From NCBI RefSeq assembly GCF_000327385.1, contig NW_008708400.1, forward strand, positions 4,986,385-5,050,384: a DNA stretch of 64,000 nt, in the 5' to 3' direction. Source of the DNA: Lottia gigantea (Eukaryota; Mollusca; Gastropoda; Lottiidae). Each line of letters begins with the position of its first letter. Positions within the stretch are counted from its first letter, which is position 1. This document shows, piece after piece, positions 12,592 to 23,400 of this stretch. Under the pieces are notes generated by a model that saw only the letters and a list, made by a program, of their open reading frames with translations, searched no databases and was not told the origin of the DNA. A program made the position numbers and the translations under genes.

Positions 12592-13562
12592 GGTATCACT
12601 TCTAGCTTCAATAGTATCAATTGTAGCTTCAATAGGATCATCTCTAGTTTCAATAGAATCACTTCTAGCTTCAATAGGATCATCTCTAGTTTCAATAGAA
12701 TCAATTGTAGCTTCAATAGGATCAATTGTAGCTTCAATATGATCAATTGTAGCTTCAATAAGATCATCTCTAGTTTCAATAGAATCACTTCTAGTTTCAA
12801 TAGAATCACTTCTAGCTTCAATAGGATCAATTGTAGCTTCAATAGGATCATCTCTAGTTTCAATAGAATCACTTCTAGTTTCAATAGAATCACTTCTAGC
12901 TTCAATAGGATCAATTGTAGCTTCAATAGGATCAATTGTAGCTTCAATAGGATCAATTGTAGCTTCAATAAGATCATCTCTAGTTTCAATAGAATCACTT
13001 CTAGCTTCGATAGGATCATCTCTAGTTTCAATAGTATCAATTGTAGCTTCAATAGGATCATCTCTAGTTTCAATAGAATCACTTCTAGCTTCGATAGGAT
13101 CATCTCTAGTTTCAATAGAATCAATTGTAGCTTCAATAGGATCAATTGTAGCTTCAATAGGATCAATTGTAGCTTCAATAGGATCAATTGTAGCTTCAAT
13201 AAGATCATCTCTAGTTTCAATAGAATCACTTCTAGCTTCGATAGGATCATCTCTAGTTTCAATAGAATCACTTCTAGCTTCGATAGGATCATCTCTAGTT
13301 TCAATAGTATCAATTGTAGCTTCAATAGGATCATCTCTAGTTTCAATAAAATCACTTCTAGCTTCGATAGGATCATCTCTAGTTTCAATAGAATCAATTG
13401 TAGCTTCAATAGGATCAATTGTAGCTTCAATAGGATCAATTGTAGCTTCAATAAGATCATCTCTAGTTTCAATGGAATCACTTCTAGCTTCGATAGGATC
13501 ATTTCTAGTTTCTATAGGATTAATTGTAGCTTAAAATAGGACCATTCCTAGCTTTAATAGGA
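12592..13562. repeat. 21-bp minisatellite, about 46 units
   Basis: The unit is AGCTTCAATAGGATCAATTGT with three recurrent endings: CAATTGT, CATCTCT and CACTTCT. Runs such as three CAATTGT units followed by an AAGATCATCTCT unit recur, which points to block duplication as well as single-unit gain. Because 21 is a multiple of three, both strands read open for hundreds of codons: heptads like SFNRITS on plus and ILLKLEM on minus. The array starts 84 bp from the acceptor of the TRAF6 first coding exon and is best read as intronic, non-coding DNA. Confidence 0.93.
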
Positions 13563-14198
13563 CAGTTAATTCAGACAAAACACTCTGTTTTAAAGAGTGT
13601 CATGGTAGCAAATTTGGCATGAAATGATTGAATGCTCATACTGATAGCAATCAAGCAGCTCGAGCAGCACAGTATTGGATTTGTTGATTGGCCATCATAT
13701 TTAAAAGATTTTTTTAACCTTATTTTACCTCTAAAAAAAATTTATTAAGAAGAAAACCTGCAAGTGTTCCATCAGTGAACCTACTTTCAATGTTCCTTCA
13801 CCAACACTGATGTAGTGTTCAATTCAGACGTCTGGTAATGAAATTACATGTATAGACAACATATTCTCATGAATCATTCATAGCTTTGTTCAAAATGCTA
13901 ATAAATTTTTAAACCATAAAAAAATAACATGAAACACAATGAATTTTTTTTGTTTGAAAAAATTTTTACTTTTCTGACACATTATATCGTAAACAATAAG
14001 TTTTCATCTGATCTCTGAAATGTCACGAAAACTTAACAATTAAAAGAGATTCTAATAATAACAGTCAGTATGTGAAATTTATATACATGCATAAATTGTT
14101 ATATTGCATACTAGTCCGAAACATATGCCCTTATTCCAGCCTCTGATGGATATTTTGACAGTGGTCGTCTAAATTAGAGTCAGAAAAAGTAGACCCTG

Positions 14199-14592
14199 TT
14201 AAATGGGGATTTTCTATACCTCCGAAGATACGTTTTTTCTAACATATTAAATTACCTTGATGATGATTAGTGTTTGGCATCGCTGTAACTTTCACGTGAC
14301 TTTGTGACCTTTGAACTTTTTGCTGGGAACACAGTTTTAAATGGCTAATTTGAGACCAGTTTCGTTAAAAAAAACAAAATTTAACGGAACTAGAGACTTG
14401 ACATAAATGGTGTAGGGAGAAAAGGATGGTATGACTAAAATACAAAGTTATTCATCTTTCCAAATATATCTGGGTTTTGCATATTCAATGTCTCCATTTC
14501 ACAAGGCCTATTTTTTCTGTCTATACACCAGCCGACATAATGGTGGCAATGAAAGACAAACTACAATATGATTGCAGACAGTTCCCCTTTAA
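14199..14592. mobile_element. Possible TTAA-flanked MITE, 394 bp
   Basis: TTAAATGGGGATTTTC (14199-14214) pairs with the right end, where GACAGTTCCCCTTTAA (14577-14592) reads TTAAAGGGGAACTGTC in complement. The inverted repeat is imperfect (about 12 of 16). The interior is non-coding. It resembles the TTAA elements at the left end of the window. Confidence 0.5.
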
Positions 14593-15618
14593 GAATAATA
14601 TATTTTATCACATTATGCAGTTCACATGATATGTATAGGCTACAACTGTCAAATTCTCTAAATCAAAAACCCATACATTTACTGTTTTAAAATAAAATTT
14701 ATAACTTTTCTTTGATTAGCTGACTATAAAAACAATAAATTAGATTTTAATTGTTATTAACCAGGAAACTACTTAACAAATATTAATATGTATTCTTTCT
14801 ATACAATATAGCACATTCTGACCACAGCAAACTGCCACTGTACCAAGCACAATTCTCTGGAACTTAAAACAGCCATTTTGAAGAGTTCAGCTCAACACAC
14901 CATTATTCTAAAATATTCAGTTGTCTGTCCACATTGTCTAGTTAACAATGGTCTCCTAGTGGCATTACTACAATGACCCCACATTGAATGAGACTTCTTA
15001 GCATGTAGCTTTAAGTACCCCTTCCCCCTTGATTCTGTGGCCCCTACTCAGCAACAATATCCATACCCCCTCCACACCCCACCTGTCTCATGCTGATGAT
15101 CTATGCAGAGTGTTTTTAAAATGAAGTCAATGAGCTTATGATTAACTTCATGGCATGTGCCTTCAATGTTAACAAGTTAACAAAAATGCTCAAACTTGTT
15201 TTGTGCTCATAGGCATAGAGCTGCCCCCTCATCTCTTATGCCTATGTTAGTGCTTAAGTCAAGTTCCATACTTTGGATCATTGGTTTCTCATTGTCGTAC
15301 ATTCATAATCCTTCTGCACACAATAATTTTGTGTTATAATGAATAAATGTCATTTTGGCATGCCAGTGATTATAATAACACCACCAATTAAACTTTATTA
15401 GCAATGATAACTCATGAAGAATGATAAATAGGGTATAATAGTCGTTATGGCAGTAGAGATTATAAATTTCTAACTGGGAAATGCTTGGTTTCTTGATTAA
15501 AACAAAATTTCATCTCATGAGTTTTATGAGATTTATTCTTTTGTAGGAGATAATAATTTTTGAGCACCAGAATAATAGGCATGATAATGATTGTAAGATA
15601 ACCACCGGGGTCGAACAG

Positions 15619-15656
15619 TATATAAGGCAGGTCCTGCCGAGTGAGCTTTCATCAGT
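15619..15656 (+). promoter_or_regulatory. Candidate TATA/initiator core promoter inside TRAF6 intron
   Basis: TATATAAG at 15619-15626 is followed by TTTCATCAGT at 15647-15656, so the TCA initiator match sits about 31 bp from the TATA box, the spacing expected for a focused promoter. Between them is a near-palindrome, GGCAGGTCCTGCC. The orientation is opposite to TRAF6. No open reading frame or clear donor follows, so the transcript, if any, may be non-coding or the promoter may belong to a mobile element. Confidence 0.35.
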
Positions 15657-15849
15657 CTGAAGAGTTCCAAAACGAACAAAACTAGTCACTGATAATATAG
15701 GGATAACTGGTCTATTAAGCCAACCTTATCTCCTCTACATGTAAATATACCTTTTCTAAAAGTTTGAACTAAAATAACTTCCTGTCAAGTTTTAGAGAAA
15801 AAACTATGTCAAAATGTTGACATAACCTTATTAAGTTTGTTATGCTTTC

Positions 15850-16178
15850 TCATGTATAAAGATTGTAGAGTTCAGCATTGGAATATGGTAGGTGAAGGAC
15901 AACTACTGTACAGAATTTAAGAAAAATTAACGCCTTATGGTAGAGATATGTGTCTCTGACTTATTCTGGTTTCAACTAATAATCTGGAGCTATTAATATT
16001 AATACATTATATAACATGTTTAAACTTCTTACTAAGCAATTAGCACACTTTGTATTTATCATTAACCCATTTCAAAACTAATTCAAGTAGATACATAGAT
16101 GATCATATTTAGAAATCTTTTCACATTTAACTAACAACGGTTTTTATAATGAAAAGTTTGCATTACTGCCCCTATAAA
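15850..16178. mobile_element. Diverged second copy of the 972-1339 MITE
   Basis: Aligned phrases in the same order include TTTCAACTAATAA, GGAGC(T)ATTA, AATTCAAGTAGATACATAGAT against the CAAGTAGAACATAGAT of copy one, CATATTTAGAAAT and TTATAATGAAAAGTTT. The right end (CTGCCCCTATAA) is eroded and the left boundary is approximate. Confidence 0.55.
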
Positions 16179-17318
16179 TCATCAAATATTGAGGAAAAGT
16201 GGAATAAGACAGGATTATATTATTTACTGTGATAATATTAATTATCAAAGAGAGATTATGATATCATTTCTTTGAGTATTGATATATGGATATCAACAGA
16301 GCACTAATCACTTTTTGAAATGATCAAATTAGTTCATCTACAATTGAGGAAATGAAATAACCACAAGCCTCTATTCATGATCAAGATCTGCATTTTATTT
16401 AGACAATAAAGAGACACACAATACATTGATGTCTTATGTAAACAATTGTCATGGTCTTTATAAAACTTTGTAAATTCTTACCTCAATTTGAATAAGCTAA
16501 ACCCCTTGTATATTCCCAAAGCTTACATAATGTCGGACATTTAAGTTATTGATATAACCAGGAAGAGAAATTTTATTTTTAAAGATAGTTAGAGATTAGT
16601 CGGGGTTTTTTACCTGTAAAACTTCCTGTTCACTTTTTTTCAATAAATTTCCTCAAACAGCAACCAAATGTGAAGACAAAGATACAAACATCCTTCTATG
16701 ATACTGCACATTTCAATATGTTATTGTTATTATTCAGTTGTCATGCAACACAAGAATGCATGGCATGACTTTATTCACAAAAACTCATAAAAGGACTTTT
16801 TATGTGTATTGGTTACACTGATAGCATAGATTTGCATCTTTTTAATTCTCAGTCGACTGTCTGTAGTTTATGTAATTCCAATTAAACTAGGTGTTATAAT
16901 GACGTAACTTTGATAAAAGAAGCTATTAAAAATGTCTCAGGCCTTTGTGAAAGTGTATTGAAAATTTAAAAGAAATTTTAAAAAAGAAATCTTCAAATTA
17001 TTTTTATAAAAATTTAGGGTCAGGTCAAATTATTCAGGTCTAATTTATTACAACACACATGGGGATTTCCCACTTTTTTTTCTCTTAAGGTTTAATAATT
17101 TTAGCAAAAGCCCCAGGTTTTTGTGTTTTCTTTTGGATGATATTCTTAGGTTGGAAGAAACAAGTTTTTTTTTGTTTTTTTTATTGAAAATAGCAATTTT
17201 AAGATAATGAGAGGAAATCTAATTAAGGATATCAGACAACTGTACAAACTATAACTGGAAATGAGAAACATTTAAAGGAGAAGACTTGAGTCAACCTTGC
17301 AACATACAGAATCTAAGG

Positions 17319-17720
17319 ACAACTGGATTTTTGGTAAATAGTTATTTAGGCACAAATATTTTAAGCACAAGTTAGTAAGACACAATACTTAAGACACTCT
17401 TTTTAGGCACAATGTTATTTAGTTATTTAATAACAAAGTACATAACTTTTCAACACTATTTACATATTTCCTCCTTCATTTCATCTGATGACTACACATG
17501 TAAAATGTGATGAAAAGTTATGTACATTGTTATTAAAGAAGTGTGTTATACCATATTATATTCCATTGTGTTTTCTGTTATATGACTTATTAGTAACCCT
17601 AAATGAATGTGCCTAAATAAATGTGCCTATTAGCATTGTGTCTAACTATCCATGTGCCTCAAAAGAGTCTGATTTTTTACCTTAAACATGTGTGCCTAAA
17701 TAACAGTGAACCAGATTTTA
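17319..17720. mobile_element. Fold-back element, about 400 bp
   Basis: The segment is a long imperfect palindrome. AGTTATTTAGGCACA near 17340 pairs with TGTGCCTAAATAAC near 17691-17704. Near the centre, AAAGTACATAACTTTTCA around 17434-17451 pairs with TGAAAAGTTATGTACATT around 17510-17527. Repeated GTGCCTAAATAA and TTTAGGCAC motifs fill the arms. No coding potential is seen, and its class is uncertain. Confidence 0.65.
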
Positions 17721-18934
17721 AGACAACAAGCAACTGTAGGCATTTGGAAGATTCTATTAAGTCAACCTGTGTGCATTAATGGCTGAAAAATTTCAGCTGC
17801 AGAAGCTCGAGGACGTGATGACTACATTTCTTCAGCATGCTATTTATAAATACTATAATATCAGAATGAAAATCACTCATCCATAATACAGGTTGGATCT
17901 GTCTGACAAATAAATCGTGGTAATACGTGATACAGATTTTACAGGTTTCTCAACAGTCAGAAATGAATAGAGTGGGCTAATGCAGAATGCATGTGACTGC
18001 ACAATGCAAAAATCGTTCAAACTATTTGTGGAACATGAAATAGGCCTACTATTATCTCTTAACCTCTCTAGGAGGTACCTCCAATGTGCAATATATCAAA
18101 ACCATATAATGCCGGAGATTATCGTCGGCCATTTTCATTATCGATGTATATCACGATGATCGATCATATCTATTTACTGATTAATATTTACAAACTATAG
18201 TGGTCAATTGAATGAATGAAGTGAATATAACATCCAGGTCAATTGTATGAATGAATTGAATTTTCATAAATGGCTATTTTTCATGGGGGGCAATATATAT
18301 TTTAGGATCGCCCTATGAAATAATAATAATCATGTTTTTCAAATAGTTTGAAGATTGTTGCATTGTGCAGAATCAAGGAAGAATGTTGTTTCAATCTTCA
18401 AAAAACAGTTCCCTAATTGTTCCCCAACTCCCCCTCCCTTTCTCATCCTTTCAACCAGTTCCCCTGTTTGCAAAGCGGATTGCCGCCCCTGATATCTTGG
18501 CACATATATGTACAAAAGAGTGGGTGTATTCTAGTTAACATAAGCATGTATGCTTTATTTACATTTTTATATCCTATCCTATATTGTAGGATAGTCACGA
18601 TTACATACAATAGTATTAGTAGAAAGAATGGCCATAGCTTTTAGTACTTGGAGTCTTCACTCAAGTGATTTGGCTTTATATCTTCAAGCTTTTTCTGATC
18701 AAGTAGCCTATTACATACGAATATAGTAATATTCATTACAGCTTAATAATGATATTTCATTATTTGTTAATACACGAAAGGCGTAGGCCTATCTATAACT
18801 TAGTTAGACTAGCAATATCAATATCATACTATTTATATAATTTTTAGACAAAACCCATGTCCCTACAATAATAAGTAAGTAGGTCAATGACAAAACATTC
18901 CCACATTTTCCCATAAATTAATTCAAACTCCTAC

Positions 18935-18990
18935 CTGCGTATCCGAACTTTCCGAACACGGGAACAAACTCCAACCGGACCTGTTAAGGA
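18935..18990 (-). other. TRAF6: Probable TRAF6 5' leader exon
   Basis: On the minus strand a consensus donor, CGCAG followed by GTAGGAG, ends an exon at 18935 just downstream of a relatively GC-rich segment (about 18940-19080). The first coding exon of TRAF6 begins with a splice acceptor in its 5' UTR, so such a leader is needed. The upstream limit, about 18990 or beyond, is a guess. Confidence 0.4.
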
Positions 18991-20371
18991 TGTGCAATGA
19001 ATCCATTTTTGATTGCCTACTCGTGAACACTTCCTGGTTGAAACGAAACTGATTCGATTCGTCTAATGTTGACCAATCAGGCTGTCAGAATGTAGGTGAA
19101 TTTAATAGAACATTAGTTAGTCTGCCTATACATAGAACTGTATACTGTGGCCTATAGAAGTTAGAACAGTAAAGTTCTATGGTCTGCCATATCGCCATCG
19201 ATTCATGAAAGGGTCATCTACGCACAGGAGTAATACGAAATGCAATGGAAAGGTCATAGGCTCAGTCGCCAGGTTTGGTCCTCAAAAGTGACTAATTCGA
19301 TCCTTTGTAATTGTATTGCTATATTTTAATAGAGCCTAGGCCTGCAAAGAAATTACTGAATAGCCCGGAGGGATAAGGCCGGCATCATCCTGATCAACAG
19401 GGAAATTCTACCTATCTGCGACTATACGGAGCTAGGCAAGATGCGAAGTTTCGTATGGGCCTGCATAACCAAATTTGATTTAGCTATTAAGGCAAGGACA
19501 AAGGGGAGGTAACTTTCGTGCTTATACCCAGAGCCTGTATGTTTATATAGGCTCTGTTATGTACCTCCAAATTCAGTTTACCAGCCGATTCCAAAGACTA
19601 TGCAGATTTTGACATTTGTGAGCGCTGGATGTAGAGATGCACATATACTTTTACAGACCAATGATGAATGTAAATGAAATTTTACATCCTACTTATTAGC
19701 ACATAATTAGAAATGCCAGGACAGCATCATTAGCCTAGCTACTATTAGGCCTACTTTATGTTAACAAATGGCCCTTCTTTAATGTCCCTCTCCACCTGTT
19801 TCACGGCAGGCCTGCTGTCGTAGTGCTGAACTGCAGCAATGATGCACCTATGCTCAGTAGCGTAGCCAGGATTTCATTGAGCCATCCGAGCACCTCAGAC
19901 GAGTTTTTTTTTTATTTGAGCGGGACACTCGTCATAGTAGAAAATTGAGGAAGACAGAATACTTTCAACTCCATATTGACAGTGAATGAATAAATTTTTC
20001 ATTCTTTTCTGGCTTCGTCTTTAATACACCACTGCTGTAACCTCAGGTTAGAAAGCAAGCATCTAAAAAGCATTCTGTCAAGGCTAGCAAAATAAAAATT
20101 TATCTTCATGAACTTACAAGCAGCACACAAGGGTATGTTAATGGAATCAGTGACAGGCAATGCCATTAGGACCAGCAAAAAGTGCTACATTGAAGGAAGT
20201 CTTGTGTAGTCATTTTGATACCCCAATAAGGCTATTAAAGTATGTTTACATAAGTCGGAAAACAGTAGCCTATATGGTTAGTTCAGCACATTATCTGTCA
20301 GACTGCAGAAAATGCATGAGCCTTATAAGCAGAAAAGAAACAAATATCGTTAGAAGATGATTAAGAAGCAC
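18991..20371. other. Intergenic: TRAF6 promoter side and 3' end of the nucleoplasmin gene
   Basis: The TRAF6 promoter probably lies in the first few hundred bases. A short SINE-like piece is at 19670-19700. An imperfect hairpin with CAGAGCCT and AGGCTCTG arms lies at 19530-19557. A minus-strand ATTAAA (TTTAAT on plus, 20372-20377) is a plausible polyadenylation signal for the nucleoplasmin gene. No gene is supported here. Confidence 0.4.
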
Positions 20372-20451
20372 TTTAATTGCTGTTGATTCAAATTTAAAAC
20401 AAATTAACAATAATCAAAATTTTGTTCTAGCTCAGTTTAAAACATCTCAAA

Positions 20452-23400
20452 TCACTTCTTTGACTTCTTAGCTGCTGCCTTTTTCTGAAAAACAAAATCA
20501 TGTGGTACCGGTACAAAGAATAATAACCGTTCCAAGGTTGATTTGGAGTAGATTTTATCTCTATCAATTGGATAAGATTCAATACAACAGTCAATTCAGC
20601 TACCAACTGAAGACTTAAGCATACAATGTCTCCAAGAATCGAGCCTTCAGTGTTCACTAACAACATATTGAATGCATTTTCAAGAGCAAGGTCAATAAAA
20701 CATGATAAAATAGCTTTTGATTTTTCATCCATAGGTGATAAACAATTTCAACAAGTTAAGTCCAAGTCCGTCGAGAATTGTGCCATCAAATAAGTTTACA
20801 AGCTAAAAATTGAACACGTTTCCAAAAATAAGGGCAATAACTCATTAAATATTTTTTTTGATTTTCAATAGGGTCCATCTTTGAGTGATTACAAACTCTC
20901 ACACCAAGTCTGTCAAAATCCGTCAAAAATTGCGACTTCTGGAGTGTTTACTAGCAATTGTGGGCAGGCCGATTGACATAGGCGACGCCAATATATGCCA
21001 CCCTTTTCTTGGCGTATAAAAAGTGCACCTGATCAGTAACATTACGATCTGGATACCTAGATTCTTATATCCAAATTGTCAAATTAACAAATTTATGATT
21101 CGGTTTGCTAGGGTTGTTGAATATATTAATGCCATTCTATGTCCAGACCTTAATGATTAGATGCTGATGCTTACCTTTGGTTTCTCAACTTTTTTAGCTG
21201 CACCTTTTCCACCAGCCTTTGCATTCTGAAATTTTTTTCATATTAAATGGACAATTTGATTACAAGAAAAGTTCTGTTTTGAGTAATTATCTGCGGTATC
21301 AATGATACTAGAGAATTATGTTACTATGTAGTCAATAAATTTGTATTAATAACTTTTTGCAATCTCAATTCAAAGTTATTGAACTGTATTTAACAAGACA
21401 TTTCTTGGAACACGTATGAAGAGTGTACTAAAGTAAGGAGAATACATAATAGTTATACTTTAGTCACCATTGAAATTTGAGTCTTCAAATTCACGCGTGT
21501 CCAGAATTATCCTCGTTTGAAAATTAAAGACAGTTGTGTTTTAAGACATCTATTGAAATATGAAAACAAATTCCTAGTTTCAGATATTTTGGGAATTATG
21601 CAATTTTCATACATTTAAGTACTTCTGAACCAAATCTACCCTCCAAAATGGCACATGTCTGATTTGGTCTGATCTCTAAATAGTGGATATGTTGGCAGTC
21701 TTAGTTTCTAAGCAATTTGAGCAATTTCAGAATTGTGACCTTAAATATGGCATCTGACAAATGTGTTTTTACTGTTTAGGAATCCTGACAACACAAGACA
21801 TAAATTTCAGCCTTCACATACCTTTTTCTTTGCTCCTTTTTTCCTACAAAAGAGAAAAATAAATGAATAGTTCAAAGACAAAATTCTGTACAGAAAGGTA
21901 TGCATAGTTTACAGAGGTACAGATTGTACCCTATGTCAATGTGCTACAAATATACATTGCATTTCTTAAAGACACTATGTTTTTTTTTTTTTATCAAACT
22001 TCCTAATTTTTTGTGCCTTACTAATGGACATTTGTGGCAAAATAGATTTTCACATAAATGATTTAGAAATATATATTTTGTATCTGATACGGATAAAACT
22101 TGTCTGCAAACAATAGACATTTAGGTTCATAAAAAGAAAAGATTACTTTTCTGGAGATGGTTCTTCCTCTTCATCTTCCATCTCTTCATCATCATCTTCC
22201 TCGTCCTCATCCTCTTCATCCTAAACACATTACACAAATATAAATCCAGGGACAAGTTAGACAAGAGTTGGAATCTGAATAACTTATTGAAATGTAATTA
22301 GTTAATCCTTTAACATCATAGACAATTTACATAAGCTTCGGTCTTTTTTCTTAATCCATGTTATATAGAAATCTTGTAATTGATATGTTAATTTTGTGCA
22401 TTAATAAATATTGATTAAATCATCGAACATCTGATCTCTTTATATTGAAAGGATGGTTCTCAGGTTCTCTAGTACTCAAGTCTCCCATTGAACAGAAGGT
22501 CTTTGTTGCACTAGAATATGCAAGATAGCAATTTTAATTCATACATTCTACTTAAGCACTAATTTATTTTTTATCTCTATACTTTTTCTCATCCATTGTG
22601 ACAATGTCTATGAGGAGTATCAAATACAGGCACATCATTTTATTAACCAAACTTTCAAAGACCACACCTTTTGATCTTACCTCTTCGCTTTCATCCTCAT
22701 CTTCGTCATCATCAGCTTCCATTTTGCTTCTCTGCTAACAAAAGAAATTCCGTAAGTTCATTTACAATATGTAAATAAAAATTTTTTTATGAAAACATCC
22801 TACTGCATATACTGGGCTAATGAAGACATCCTCTAGCACACAGGGCCTTATAGTCTCATCCAAACGACTACATGATCTTTCAATGTCCGTCCCTCTAACC
22901 TGCATCGCTGACAAAAAGGAAACTTGGTTGAAATCTGAAAGGTTGCTGTTATTGACCTCCAGGTCAGCGAGCAAGTGTCTTACTCTTATGTAAGCATCCG
23001 GACATCGCTAACATTTACTTACTTTGGCTTTAGAAGCTCCTACAGTTGCTCCACCTTTTCGTTTGTTGGTTTTTAATTTAGGTCTTACTGGACTTTCCTC
23101 CTCTTCTTCAGTTAAACCCTCTTCATCCATGGTATGATCAGCATCTTCTTCTGGGAACTCTGAAATTATGTCATAAACAGAAACTAATTTTGGACTATTT
23201 ATGCAGAGGTATGGATAAAGCCGAATATGTTTAATGTTGAACTAGGCATTCCAAAAGAATAAGGTGGTGGGGGAAGGAGGCAGGCAAGTCTTATTTCTGG
23301 GAAATGCCACTGGGTCATGCCTTGTTAGCCAAGACTCATTACTTAGACTACAAGGCTTATAAAGAATTTAAGTTAAAGAAACTGTCAGTTTTCAAACTAG

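Larger units (their letters stand above)
12509..18934 (-). other. TRAF6: TRAF6 first intron
   Basis: The acceptor (TTTTTCTTTCAG) abuts 12508 and the proposed donor (CGCAG followed by GTAGGAG) is at 18934. The intron holds the 21-bp minisatellite, two inverted-repeat elements, a 400-bp fold-back sequence and a candidate plus-strand promoter, all listed separately. In 13563-14198, 14593-15560, 16180-17318 and 17721-18930 I see no supported exon, only AT-rich sequence. Confidence 0.65.

Noticed and set aside
12531-13539. Long open frames on both strands (323 and 266 codons)
   Set aside because: Both come from the 21-bp minisatellite, whose unit length is a multiple of three; they lie in the TRAF6 intron and have no other coding evidence.
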